DNA of 64,000 bases from Symsagittifera roscoffensis (lineage: Eukaryota > Xenacoelomorpha > Acoela > Convolutidae), in assembly GCF_963678635.1 (NCBI RefSeq), contig NC_087063.1:28019649-28083648 (forward strand), written 5' to 3'. The notes beneath the pieces were generated by a model. That model did not search any database. It worked only from the letters and a program-made list of their open reading frames with translations, and was not told the DNA's origin. Below, one piece after another: positions 10,291 through 22,100 of this stretch (its first letter is position 1; each line of letters begins with the position of its first letter). The position numbers were made by a program, and so were the translations under genes.

Positions 10291-10713
10291 TGTGACATCA
10301 CTACATGACGTCATGCATTCTTATGCTATATTAGATTACATAATTAGCCTTGTTAATGAAATGAAGTTCATACATTTATATTTATTTAACTATGTAAATA
10401 TTGATGGTAATTAATACCAACGAGAGGAGATATATACCGAGCTACTAATCAATTGGGTAGACTTGAAGAGAATAAAATATTAGAATCATGCTCTAACTTG
10501 CGCCGATCGACTAGCGATATTCCAGAAGTTAAGAACCGAATCCTGCGTCCTTAAAAGCAAGATAAGTCTTAACCGCTCGAGACATATAAATTATGGAAAC
10601 AATCAATAACAATCGATAGCCAGTAGCGCTAATTAATATTCGAACAGCTTACAACATTATCAATAAACGACGATATAGCTGTCCACAGCCATCCGAAGGG
10701 ACACTATATCACA
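10291..10713 (+). repeat. Element 1 3' LTR
   Basis: About 423 bp with TGTGACA...TATCACA ends. The last 388 bp equal window positions 1-388. The right flank begins AGAAC; the target-site duplication cannot be checked because the left flank is outside the window. Confidence 0.9.
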
Positions 10714-13700
10714 AGAACTAAGAATGAAAAGAAAAACATTATTAAAAGAACGCCCGGCAAATAGGATAAAAAACTTTAAAAAATCCAAAAAACGTCGACA
10801 AAAGTAATTAAAGAAAACAACTAGGTAATTTAAGCACTGGATAAACAGTACCGTTACACAGTGTCAAAGAAAAATCAAGTGAGGAATTAAAAGAAAACCA
10901 TAAATTATGTAAATCAAAGTTCAATCACGGTTTACCAGCCATTTACCTTTTTTCTTGGAGAACACAATTTGCCTTTCTATACCATTATGAATTAAAAACC
11001 TTAAATACAGAAAAAACGGATTTTAGCACAAACATGTTCCATTTCTAGTTTATCAGTCGAGTTTATCAGCCAAGTTTATCAGTTTTTTTTGCTCCATTTC
11101 TATTTGTTCCATTTGCACTTTTGGTACAGTTTTTGCTTTCAGGCAAAGGTCGTGAATATTGTTTCTCGTTCTAGGTATTTTTTTTTGCCATTTGACTTCC
11201 AAATTGAAGGCAAGTTATGCTTGCCATCGATTTTTGAGAACAAATTGAGTCAATGGCAAAAAAATAATGAATTAGAGAGCGAGCAACTCAAGCTACTTTT
11301 TCCTGTGTGAAACGAACTCAATGAGACCGATACTTTCGGGAGTCAATTTACATAAACGGTTTTTGAATTTCACGAATCTTTTAACATTGACACCTTTTTG
11401 ACATAATAGCCAAACTGCAACTTCAAAAACACGAGCGAGAAAGCAGCAACAGATCCAGGCGCTTGAAGATGCGCAAAAACAAATAAATTTTGAAGTGTAA
11501 AGATTTTCAATATAATAAACTAAAGACACTCACACTAATTTTGCATGGAATAAACTGGAAGATATAGAGTTAATTGTGTATAAATTACACATTTCAAAAT
11601 CTCTGAAATCGAATTTTATCTTTTGAGCTGTTAGATGAAACAAATAGATTTTTTCGCTTCATTTGATGAAATTAAAAAAGCGTCAACTATGTTAATTTAC
11701 TACTAATCAAATTTCGAAGCTCAATGCGACCTGTACTGTCAATGTGACTTTATGAGTCTTAAGTATCACTTTTAATTGCGATGTGGTAGGCAAAAAAGTT
11801 GCATCGTACTATCACACAACGCTTTGCTTGGTAATTAAACAAAAACCAATGAAAAAAAAAGATCAATACGTTGTTTTTATTCTTTAGGAAAATTAAACAG
11901 AAAACTTCACTGGCGAAATTGTAAATCATATACTTTTTTTGCGTAATTTGTATTTTGCGAGGTCATTATTTACCATCCTAAAGCAAAAAAGTTGGAATTG
12001 AACCTTGAACAAGAACAAACTCTGGAATAAATACCATACCAGAGGTTAATTTTTGTTCAACTTGAACTTTGGTTATTGCAGAGCCTAACTTGCTTTCCAT
12101 TTAGCAAAAAAATTAACTATAAATCATACGACCTGATGAAACATATTTGCTCCGTTTAATGACACTTAATGACAAATGCTTTGATTGTGTCACAACCGCT
12201 TGGTTAGAATTTGAAAAAAGGGCTATGCCGGCAGAGCAAAAACATAGCCAATCGAACATTGGAAAAAAGTAATGAAAAAAATCTCAACTTTCGAATTTCA
12301 AGGAAAAAATAGATGCCTTTTAACCTCATTGAATTTCTGGTACAATTTATGAATGGCGCTTTTTTTGAGAACTTTAAGCCAACTAGAGAAAACTGGATCA
12401 ATAGATAAGTTTTTATTTCGCTGGAAATCTAAAAATTAAATTCCACTTTCGAAACCAGAAATCGTTCACGTTTTTCTGCGCCTTTCCACATTCGTATTTG
12501 GAGATTGCTTTTTACGTCACTTTCAGCAGATGAATTTCAATTGAACTCAAAAAGTGCATATTTACCTATGTGCATTCATAAATGAATCAATATGTATGAA
12601 CGGACATCTGTAATTATTAGAGACTTTTAAGACTTCCTGAAAAAAAATCAGCAAGACCTATGTAAGAGTCTTCGTTACGTTCATTACTCTTAATAATTCT
12701 ATCACTTGCTTGAATCAAAGTGAATCGTGAGCCTTAAAAAGCAGGATAATTTGGCGTGCGTTTCTCTGGTGGGATTGGCTAACCTCTGAACAAAGTAAAG
12801 AGTTAAAAAAAAACTTTTATCGGAGTAGGTAGGATTTTTTCTGTGCCGTGAAAAAAACGTATCCGCTAAGTATAAGTAGAGAAGATTTATTGTTGTGATT
12901 TTTTTTTGCTCTAAAGGATTTTAGGCTTCAATGATTTGATGCATGTTATAATGGCTTAGTTGCCTCAAACAATGTCGTCGTTTAAAGGAACGATTCTATA
13001 AACAAATTCGTATCAAACCGAAAATAATTTCAATTACAATAAAATTACTTCAGACAGAAAAGTCCGCGATGTGGCAAATAAGCCGACAAAAGATAGAAAG
13101 ACAGACAAAAGGCGGCTAATTTAAATGAAACAGGAACTTTTCAATTTTAAAGAAAAATAGGTCCTGGCCAAATTCACACCTAGGATCTCTGCTGCACCAG
13201 GCGTGATCGGTACCTCTAAGCTCGGTTTGAGAATCCAAAGCATTTGAATTAATTATGAATCACGATATCAAATAATTCAGGCAATTTTGTTAATAAAAAA
13301 GTTGTTGGCCTGAAAAAAAAGTTTATCCGATAAAGCATAAGTTTTTTAACCTGAAAAAAGCTTTAAAGCGAAACAAAAAAACACAAAAGAAAAAAAACTA
13401 ACAGCAGAAGAAACATTCCCGATTCGGCAACAAAGCCAAAAAATATAGGCAGACAATCGGAAGTCCGCCGTTTCAAACTTTTTTCTCATTCTTTTCTCAA
13501 GATTGAAAAGAAAAGTTGTTTACGGTGAAAAAAGTCGAGGCCCCGATTACAAGACACTTGCTCTCGCAAGCGTAAATACAGGTCGAACCAAGACTCCAAT
13601 CCCAAACTTTAGGCTCCGAAGGCTGGGAATTTTTCCCTTGGTCGATTAGAAATGCTTGGTACTAACTACGACTTCAAATTTTCGCATAAAAAGTTGTTTA

Positions 13701-13891
13701 CGGGAAAAAATGTCTTATCTTCGATTACAAGTCACTTGCTCTCGCAAAAGAAATAACCATTTCTTCGTTTTTCAGTAAGCCAAGATAAGATCAGACAGCG
13801 GGATGTTCTACCGGGAAAATATCTAGTGTTCGATTACAACACTTTTTCTTATCGCTTGAGTAACCAAGATCAGACTAATGAATGTGCCTTT
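10714..13891. other. AT-rich host intergenic DNA
   Basis: I see no supported gene here. Short open frames (for example around 11089-11310 and 11293-11529) lack domain, splice or codon support. Several diffuse repeats occur, including a ~60-bp stretch near 13060-13125 that resembles 13415-13485 (AAGCCGAC...GGCGGC). Confidence 0.5.
13512..13860. repeat. Imperfect direct repeats (GTTTACGG...GATTACAAG...CTTGCTCTCGCAA)
   Basis: AAGTTGTTTACGG...CGATTACAAGACACTTGCTCTCGCAA at about 13512-13570 recurs at about 13690-13747. A weaker third copy with TTCGATTACAACAC lies near 13800-13860. Its nature is unknown; it resembles degenerate dispersed-repeat ends. Confidence 0.5.
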
Positions 13892-14976
13892 TCAAAAATT
13901 TGGCATATTTGTTGGCACGCTATACCCAAAATTATTGAACAAAGGTGTTATATCTTTCATTAAGCAAAGGAAAATATCCATTAAAAAAACTAACGCTTGG
14001 AAGCATTTGAGTTGATTATTCCGAGACAATATTATGACAGTTAGAATAACAACAGTGGAGAGAAACAGCATTCCTGCTCCAACAAGTGCCAGAGTGAGTT
14101 TCTCATTGGCTGAAAACAACTCAGCATCGTCTCCCTCATAACCACCGAGAGAATCCCCTCCTGACCCATTGCCCTCGGGATCTTCCGGCTGAAGAGCCCA
14201 CATTGGACTAGGTTCGGTTAGACCTGAAACATCAACTTTAAACTTAAACAAGCTTCATAGTTAAAATTCACATGTAAATTTCAAACGATGCTTTCAGATG
14301 GAACTAAATGCAATATCTTGGTTGGACATACCCGGAAATACTTCGACTGTATTTGATGTCAAGGTCAGCGACTCTTCATTGTTCGGTTTATTGCATTCAC
14401 AAGAAGCAGAAACTGACACTTTTTCTCTTAGTTTTCTTTGCTTCTGGGAATCGGGCGTTAACTCATTCGCAGAATCACTTTGAACTTCATCCTCGTCCAT
14501 GGAAACGGACACTTCTTTTGGAAAACTGGAGGAAATCGAAAATGGGACAATCTCCAAACTGTTTTTTTCTTGGCTGACTAATATTGTGCATGACCGGACA
14601 TTCTTAATCAGCTCTGATTTCAACTGCCCTGGGAGCAGAAGGAAAACCATTAATCCGTCGCTATTTTGTTTCAGGTAGAGATCGAGAACTAAAAAGGTAA
14701 CGATATCAAGCTCTGGTAAAAAAAAACGTAGACATCATCACGTTCAGGTTAAAATGAAATCTATCAAATTAGTTGCAAAAACGTACCTTCTATTGGTTCT
14801 GATGTCATAATGGGGATGAAATTTATCGTCAAACAAAATACCAACACTGAAAGTTTTTTGATATGGAGAGATTGCTGATCACTGCGGATTTTATCCGCGT
14901 ACGGAGCATACATCACATCTCTAAAAAAAATTAGCTGTTTTCTTTTTGCCGTATCCGGAGCTATTTCCTTTTTCAA
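13892..14976 (-). CDS. Small type I membrane protein, three exons (function unknown)
   Basis: This is a host-type spliced gene. The exons on the minus strand are 14787-14914 (or to 14976), 14332-14712 and 13892-14223. Introns of 74 and 108 bp have donors GTACGT and GTATGT and acceptors TTTACCAG and TGTTTCAG, and both junctions are phase 1 with the frame kept. The start is either the ATG at 14974-14976 or the ATG at 14912-14914, just after a TTTTTTTTAG acceptor. A hydrophobic segment (LSVLVFCLTINFIPIM) could be a signal peptide. The middle is a Ser/Glu/Lys-rich ectodomain with a Cys-x-Cys pair and an acidic Gly-rich stalk. One membrane span (LALVGAGMLFLSTVVILTVII) precedes a short tail. I do not recognise the family. 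Confidence 0.68.
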
Positions 14977-15207
14977 AATTTCAATTTAGACACAGAGGCG
15001 AACATGCGCTTCGCAAACACTGAGCACACGACAGAACAGCAGCTCTAAAAAGTACTATCAATAACAAAAAGTCTCGGTGTGCCATTGGACCAGAAAGAAT
15101 GCGAGTCGGTTTTATCTGGAAGTAAGCATACAATACGTCGAAATTAACTATGAAAAAAATGAATACTTTAATTGCAAAAATACGCACTTGAGCTAGCCTC
15201 CAAATAA

Positions 15208-15286
15208 GGAGACTCAAACTGGCCACTTAGCAGATATAATTTCAACATAAATAAATCCGAATTCCGCGATGGAATTTATCTCAGAT
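15208..15286 (+). pseudogene. Left fragment of an older retroelement ORF, split by Element 2
   Basis: In frame from 15208 the sequence reads a short stretch ending KSEFRDGIYLR. The frame resumes with YGW at 39841 once Element 2 is removed. The EFRD...LRYGW pattern followed by CxCG and HALRC is one I recall from the C-terminal part of uncharacterised reverse-transcriptase-associated proteins in invertebrate genomes. Upstream of 15208 the frame is closed by a stop at 15205-15207. Confidence 0.6.
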
Positions 15287-16205
15287 TGTGACATTCGACC
15301 AGAATGGCCAAAATGCAGTCTCTGCAGAATTCAGGATTTTAGCAGTGAACCTTCCGGATTGGCGATTTAGAACGGATAAGGACGTTATTTGAATGATTGG
15401 CCAAACGGTGAAGGCTAGAAGATTCTGGAATTCTAAATTTTAAATTTTCGAAGTGATGACGTAACATTTCTGAGAAATGTTAAAACGGCCATTTTGGCTA
15501 AAATAGCAGAAAGAAACAGAACAACTTTATCTGCGATTACGAACAGTACGAAAATCGAGACTAAAAAACAACAACGAACTACCGAACAGCAGAGGACGTT
15601 CCGAGTTGCAACTATTGTGCTGTTACAATAGTTGCAAGGCCGTTGCGAACAACGGTGAAGGGTAAAAACCAGCCCTCCGAGTTAGCGTGAACCTGAGGTT
15701 AAGGAGCTTGATTCGCCGGATTCAAGAATCCGGAAGGGTCTCGGGACGGGAACTTTTATGAACTTGTATTGAATTTTAGCATCCTGTCATGTCCTGACTT
15801 GAATTTAACTGATATTTTGATTAGTTTTGACAAGGATGAGGTGCTAGGAGTTGGGGGAAAGGGTTGATCCATCTTCGATGGAGATGATGATTTTTATCTA
15901 CTGAACAAAAACAATAGTAATATAATAAGTAGTAGCCCTGTTTTTAGGAGTGACCTCGTGGTCTGGGGATACAGAGACCCAGCCATGAGCTCACTAATTT
16001 GCATGTAATTCAGTTAATTTGAGCGTTCTGGTCGAAGCCGGAGAACAGTAACGTTTTTGTCAGCCTGATGTAAGAAAGACCACCGAAAAGTACTGGCTTG
16101 GTAGAGACGGTGAAAAACATGCAAAGCTCTGTTTAGACGCTAGCCAGTCGTCTTAAGACTTAGTTTTGTTATCCGTCGATATGTATCTTCCGGGCGAATG
16201 TTACA
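15287..16205 (+). repeat. Element 2 5' LTR
   Basis: It runs from TGTGACATTCGACC to CGAATGTTACA, 919 bp. It contains one AATCCGGAAGGGTC motif near 15727 and several hairpins. It is nearly identical to 38921-39840; the visible difference is AATTTGCATG here against AATTTTGCATG there. Confidence 0.95.
15606..15655 (+). other. Two consecutive perfect hairpins in the LTR
   Basis: TTGCAACTATTG (15606-15617) and CAATAGTTGCAA (15626-15637) form a perfect 12-bp stem with an 8-nt loop. CCGTTG-CGAA-CAACGG (15640-15655) follows as a 6-bp stem with a 4-nt loop. The same pair is at 39240-39289 in the 3' LTR. A third small hairpin, TCCATC-TTC-GATGGA, is at 15868-15882. Element 3's LTR has a similar TTGATCCAT...ATGGATCAA hairpin at 45648-45672. 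Confidence 0.75.
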
Positions 16206-16217
16206 TGTATGTTTTTA

Positions 16218-16232
16218 TGGCGCTCCTGGGTG
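16218..16232 (+). other. Element 2 primer-binding site
   Basis: TGGCGCTCCTGGGTG begins 12 bp after the LTR. The first 12 bases recur at the same place in Element 3 (45990-46001), which supports a conserved tRNA-primer site. The tRNA is not identified. Confidence 0.65.
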
Positions 16233-19156
16233 TTATTCTTTTTTAACATCATGACCGGCAGAACCGTTAACGAGCACTCCGCGCCGAGCGGATGCTCACA
16301 TTAACGCCCTTAATAGGCCTAAACCGCCGGGGCGGAAGGGTAGTTCGGAACGCGGAGGCCTTCCGAATTGCCGTGAATAGTTTTTTAACCTAGTTAAGAC
16401 CGAAAATTCACGAACCAGGAAGGGTGGGGGGATCGGCCGTCCCCTCGTCCCCTGAGTGGTTGGTGACCAAAAACACTTAAAGATAGAAGTAAAACCAAAC
16501 AAAAAGTAGTATAGTACCCAAGAAAAACAAAAAACATAAAAAATAACCGAAAAAACCAAAAACAGTAAAAAAGTAAAAAATCAGTAGAAATCATCCCCCC
16601 AGACAAGATGTGATTCAACCCCCCCGTTTGTTGTTGATAGATATATTGTTGTTACAGGCATTTATATCAGTCAGGATCGTTACGATCAATTTTGAGGCCC
16701 GTTTGTGAGGCTTGTACTGTAGGGTTATTTGAGCATTTAAGCACGTTAATGATAAATTGCGCTCAATCCGGAGGGGTCAGCTGATTTGCGCTCAATTCGG
16801 AAGGGTCTTGGGTGAAGACCGATCCGGCAAGCAGTACAAGGAGCAACAAGAAGGGGCTCAACGACAACAACAATCGACTGTTGGGTATCGTTAACAAGTT
16901 TTGTATCCCTTTTGGTACAAAAAGTAAGATAGTAATCTGTGGGGGGCTCGACAGTGCTGCACTGTAGTGACCCTTCACCGAACTGCGAATATCCGAGTTA
17001 AGCACCTTAATTCGGATAATAAACAAACCCGGAGGGGCATAGTATTACTAATATTATTACTTATATAGCCTATATTAATAGTCTTATATCGTTTTTCAGT
17101 GAAAAACAACGAAAACAGACCGGTTTTTAGGATCAAAATTGCGATATTTTGATCCCCCCACAAGTCGCGATTTTTGATATATCGATATTTTTTTTGAAAC
17201 GGAAAAAAGCGCTAAGCTAGTGTGTTACATCGTAACTGCACTACTGTATCAAGTAGAACCGGTTAACTTTAGTTCGGAAGTGGTTGGAACTAGTTTGGTA
17301 CCAAAAACCAAATTTTCCCAATTTTTGATAGTAAGAAACACTAAAAATTTAGAAAATTTTTTGAAATTTTTGAGGTAGGACAGTAAAAATAGTTGTTCGG
17401 ACAACGTCCACTAGTGAATCTACAAGTCTTAAAATCCGCTACCCGAAAGCCTTCCGGGTTGCAGAGAAATCGAACATAACGTGTTTGATTTGGTGGATTC
17501 ATCAATCCGGAGGGGTCCAGGTAGCATAGTTTTTCGCAAAATTTTTCTACAATAGCGTTTTAGATCGGGTCTTTTGCATTGAACTAGAAGAGTATAGGCC
17601 TTCTGAGCTCGGATCAATAATTTTTAGGTCGAAAGGACTAGATTTGCGGAAAAAGTTAGGCGGAACCTATAAGAGAGAAAATTTTTTGAGTTCGGAAAAA
17701 AGACGTTTTGGTTAATAACTTTGGAACTACTGATCATATCGAGTTGATCTTGGTACCAATAGATCAGAAATTAGCTGAGCTTACTAATAGGATCAGAAAT
17801 TTTTCGGAAAAGCTAGCGAGAAAATTTTTTGAGATTGTTTTTAGCAAATTACACAAATCCGGAGGGGTACACCCTTCACGTTTTATAAATTTTTCTGAAA
17901 AACCCTTATACCTCTACCAAAAGTTGATAGCGATTGAACTAAGTAACTTAGGACAGTTCTAGACAAAAAGGGAAGGCTGAAGGCACAAGACAACCATAAT
18001 AGAGTCGAAGTTAGGCAAGTGATAAGACCCTTCACCGTTAGTGTGAATTGTCAAATAAGTGCCTTAACTTCAACCCGGAGGGGTCTAGGAAAGGACCCTA
18101 TACCCTTCCCAGTTAATTCAAACAGCATAATAGCAACGCAGAACGTATCCGGAGGGGTATAAGCTGAAATTAAGAAAACTACAAAAAGCTACTTTGACAG
18201 AGCTAAGGGCTCCGAAGTCAGAGGGGTCCGAATCCGGAGGGGTCTTATAGTTGCTAATTCGGAGGGGTCCAAATCCGGAGGGGTCTACTATTAACTAACT
18301 CGGAGGGGTCCCAATCCGGAGGGGTCTATATTCTGACAGTCCGGAAGGGTCCTATTTGTGCCAATCCGGAGGGGTATTATTTTATTAAGGACTTAGGTAA
18401 ACGAAAGAAAGACTAAAAAGCGAGAGGTATTAGGTTATTAATACACAGGCTAGGTATCAGTGACTGCACTGGTAACTTGCCTCTCAAAAAGAACCAGACT
18501 AATACAAAACAGGTCCGAACTCGGATATTCGCGACACTAAGTCTAAATTAAAAAGAGCTTGACTCATTGGTGTGGATTGAAACATAATACGTTTTTGGGG
18601 AAAGTGACTGCCCTGAGGATTTTAGTAGGTCTAGCTCGGGCAGTCCGAAGGCAGATAGCTAACACAGTACTCGGTGGGTGCAATAGACGCCCACTTGAGA
18701 AAATTACTGCCTTCAAAGTTTTGTCTGTTTGGTGCAGCACCAAGCAGGGAAAGCTCTTTCTTTAAAAGACAGGTTCGACTATTGTACTGCGACCGACTAA
18801 GAGTACAAGACACATACGTTTTTTTATATATTCATTCATATTGTGTCAATATATATATTTTTTTTGTTTTTGATTTTAAATCAACCTAAACTGTGCTTGA
18901 TTGGGTAGTGACTACACTATCTTTTAAATTGACTGATAACATCATATTGTGTTAGTTTCCAGATCTTTGGACCGATAATCGGCTAGTGTGAATAAATTTT
19001 ATACAAACTGTACTCTGACAACATACAGGGATTCGTGGTCACTATTTAATAGATTCTGGTGAAATTTATTGTGTTGTGTCATTATTTTTGTTAATAAAAC
19101 TATAAGGTCTCTAGCAATTGAGTCAAGAGTGGGCATAGGAAAGTGACAAATAAAGA
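16233..19156 (+). repeat. Long leader with dispersed TCCGGAGGGGTC motifs
   Basis: No convincing gene is visible. About fifteen copies of (A)ATCCGGAGGGGTC or close variants occur, for example at 16767, 16797, 17028, 17507, 17858, 18075 and 18148. A dense cluster lies at 18216-18375. In the cluster, motif starts at 18233, 18274 and 18315 are exactly 41 bp apart, and a second series (18259, 18300) has the same period. All copies are in the same orientation. Short hydrophobic or basic open frames in this stretch lack support. Confidence 0.85.
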
Positions 19157-22100
19157 ATGAGTTTAGACAAGTCGAGGATACCAAAACGAGGTAATAGCTC
19201 TAGGAAATTCATACCTGAAAAGCAAAGAAAAACGATGACCGATCCTTTTGTGGATTGGATCAAGCGATCCGGGTCTGACAAAAGGGGGACGGTTTCAGGC
19301 AGAATGGTTGAAACGAGAAGTCAGAAGACCTCAGAAGAGCGAAGAGAACTATTAGAAGTGGAGGTCAATACGGACCATACCATGAACGACAACCAGGGAG
19401 TAAATGGACTGGAAGGGAGAGGCAGAAGGCTGGCGAGTGAATCTACTCCGGTAGAACAAGGCCATGATTTTGCCACTTCCACCGGGACGTTGGATCGAGA
19501 GGAGATGTCGGAACTGTCCGACATCTCAACTGAAGTAACGGCAACTAGAAGATCTCCGACAGACAACACTATGATGGCAAGCGGAACTGGAAAACAAACA
19601 ACCTCATCATCGTTCTCAGAAAGAATGAAGAACACCTTCGGAAACATCTTTCCATTCAGCATGGGAGGGGGAGCAGGAAACGATGGGGAGTCCCAGGAGG
19701 AAGAGGATGAAGAGGAGCAAGGGGACTTTGGATCTCAAGTCAGTCTCAATAGTTCGATCCAGGAGAGTGAGGCACACGTCAGAAGAGAGACTGGAACCAT
19801 GGACAAATTTGGTGTAGTGACAACGATAAGTAAGGAGGCAAACACACCGGGCCAGTCAAAGGACTTCGCGATTAGGACAAGTTCGGAGCCACAACCTGAA
19901 GAGAATAGAACCAGAGGGCTCGGCAATGCGTTAATGGATCCTGAAATAAATAATGAAAAGACGTTGAAGCACAGAGTCAAGGCCCGGATCTCGACAAGCA
20001 CGAAGTTACCTGGCTCCGACAGGGTTACACCGCCACTAGTGACGCCACTCGTGGATAACGGGGCAGCACTAGAAGAAGCCTTAAACAACATAGTGGGCAG
20101 TTTAGGAGAACAAAATGAACAGATGTCGATAAGGATGAGTGAACTAGAAAGAGCAGTTCACATTGAAAGAGAAAGTCTGCGGGAAGAAATAAACCGCAAC
20201 AGACAAGAAGTTGACAGAAGCGAAAAACGCTTGAAAGAAAGATCGGACGAACATATGACGAGGAACTTGTCGCGAATGACAAGAGAAGCGGAACAGAGGG
20301 AGTTACGCTTAAGAGCCGACATGGAGAAGTTAAGAATTCAGCAAGAGCAGTCTCTTGGGTCTCTTGACACAAAGATAGACGCGATGATGGAGAGGCGAAC
20401 GCAGGCTATCATGGATAGGTTGGACGGGCTACTAAGCAGCAAGAGTGGACCAAAAGAAGGAGAGCCGAACTCGGGAGGTCCCAGCAGGGAACCGAGGGTG
20501 AACTTCAATGAACATCAAAGGAGGAAGACAAATGGATCCACTAGAGGCAGGGGCAGTTCATCAGGCTATGCCACAAGGGGTAATACAGCATGGGGCCCGA
20601 ACAGTAGAGCGAGTTCAACGGGGAACAGACAAACCTCGAACGAACGACCAACGCAAAGCACACATGCGACTGGGAGAAGCGATTCTGGCAACATGGGGCA
20701 TACAAGCCCGAGGAGGAGTCACATGGGCCAAGCGGGAAACGCTCAAGGTGATTCGGATTGCAGGGATGCACCGCACACAGAGCCTTCGACAAGGTGTGAG
20801 GACACTCAAGCGGGACTCTCAAGGGATGCTACGGCAATGGCCACAGCATTTGAACCCCTGAACAGGTCTTTGGAGACATTCCTGACGCGGTTATCTAGAA
20901 CCAATGAACGCAGTGAAAAGTCCAGAAGAGTCTTTAAGAAACCAAGATGCTACAAAGACGAATCTGATGGCTGTATTGATACCTGGATAGAGGTAATGAA
21001 GCTGCATTTCGAGGAAGAAGACTCGTCTGAGAGACAGGAATGCAGCGCGCTCACCAGCAACTTAGAAGGGACAGCCCTGAACTGTGTCATGGCCAAGAAA
21101 CAGTATCAACGTGACACTGCTGAGAAAATCTTCGAAATCTTATTAAACCGTTTCGGATCAGGGGTGCAGGGGCACCAGGCGATGATGCGCTTCGAGAAAC
21201 GGAGGCAACGAGAAGATGAAACAATAGACAAGTTTCTCGATGATTTGGAAATGCTGAGAAGACGCAGCCAACCGGATGAGTCAAACCGAAGGATGAACCT
21301 GGCCGTAGCCTCAAAATTCATCGATGGTGTGAAAAATGATGAACTTCGTACGATGCTAGCAACGCATTACACACCACTATCAACTAATGCGCCAACACCG
21401 GAGGAGTTGAGGCTCAAATCAAAAGAGTATCTTTTGTTGAAACCTCCTTCGAGATCTGGATATTACAAGAACAATTATGGCAATTTTAACAACGGACCAG
21501 CTAACCAAGGGAACAATTGGTACAAACCGAGGGATGATATGGACAAGAGACGTTCTTGTGCTAATTGCAGTTCAACAGACCATCATGTGTCAGCATGCCC
21601 AGTTTACAAACAAGGCATGAAAGCAATAGGCTTTAGCCTCGAGGACGAAGATGCGTCAGAGTTGGACCATGAGGATTTCATGAGAGGAGTAATTGCGAAA
21701 TTCGGCCCGAGGTGTTTCTTTTGCAACTTGGAAGGTCATTTTAAATCAGATTGTCCGCAATTCTGGGATGCAGTGGCAGACATCAAGCATCCAAGGCATG
21801 AAGAAGCTTTGTCAGGAGTGAAAGCAAGCAAGGCTCGACTCTTGAGCGAAGCAGAGGCACGCAGGAAGGACAAACCTCAAGAGCTGGCGGCAAAGAAAAT
21901 GCAAGCGGTAACAGAAGAAGCACGTGAACCGGAACCAGCAACTGCGGCCGATGACTTCAAGATCGATTATAAGGCAGCCGCAAAGGATGCTCTAAATAGA
22001 GTACAGCAGGAATTGGTGACGAAAGAGATCGAACAAAAAGTGAAACTTGAACTGGAAAATGAAAAGCTTCAGGAGCAACTGAATACCTTCGAGGCAACGG

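Larger units (their letters stand above)
1..10713 (+). mobile_element. Element 1: intact Ty3/gypsy-like LTR retrotransposon with a macro-domain Pol
   Basis: This is an almost complete LTR retrotransposon. The first 388 bases of the window recur at 10326-10713 without an indel or any mismatch I could find by eye, so the two LTRs are effectively identical and the insertion is recent. The element starts about 35 bp before the window. The order is LTR, primer-binding site, leader, gag, pol, 3' non-coding region with tandem repeats, polypurine-like stretch, LTR. Pol has the order protease, RT, RNase H, integrase, which is typical of Ty3/gypsy (Metaviridae) elements. No env-like gene is visible. 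Gag and pol are both open throughout, so this copy may still be able to move. The assignment to Ty3/gypsy rests on the integrase and RT motifs; I cannot place it in a named Cer family. Confidence 0.93.

Noticed and set aside
11089..11529. Small frames near 11.1-11.5 kb
   Set aside because: Low-complexity and AT-rich, with no domain and no plausible splice partners.
14981..15226. Minus-strand frame as a first exon with signal peptide of the 14-kb gene
   Set aside because: A phase-compatible splice to the next exon is possible, but the donor (GTGTCT) is poor, and the region overlaps plus-strand retroelement coding sequence from 15208.
16767..18375. CCGGAGGGG motifs as Shine-Dalgarno or bacterial sites
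   Set aside because: The GGAGG core is coincidental; the surroundings are eukaryotic LTR-element DNA without start codons at proper spacing.
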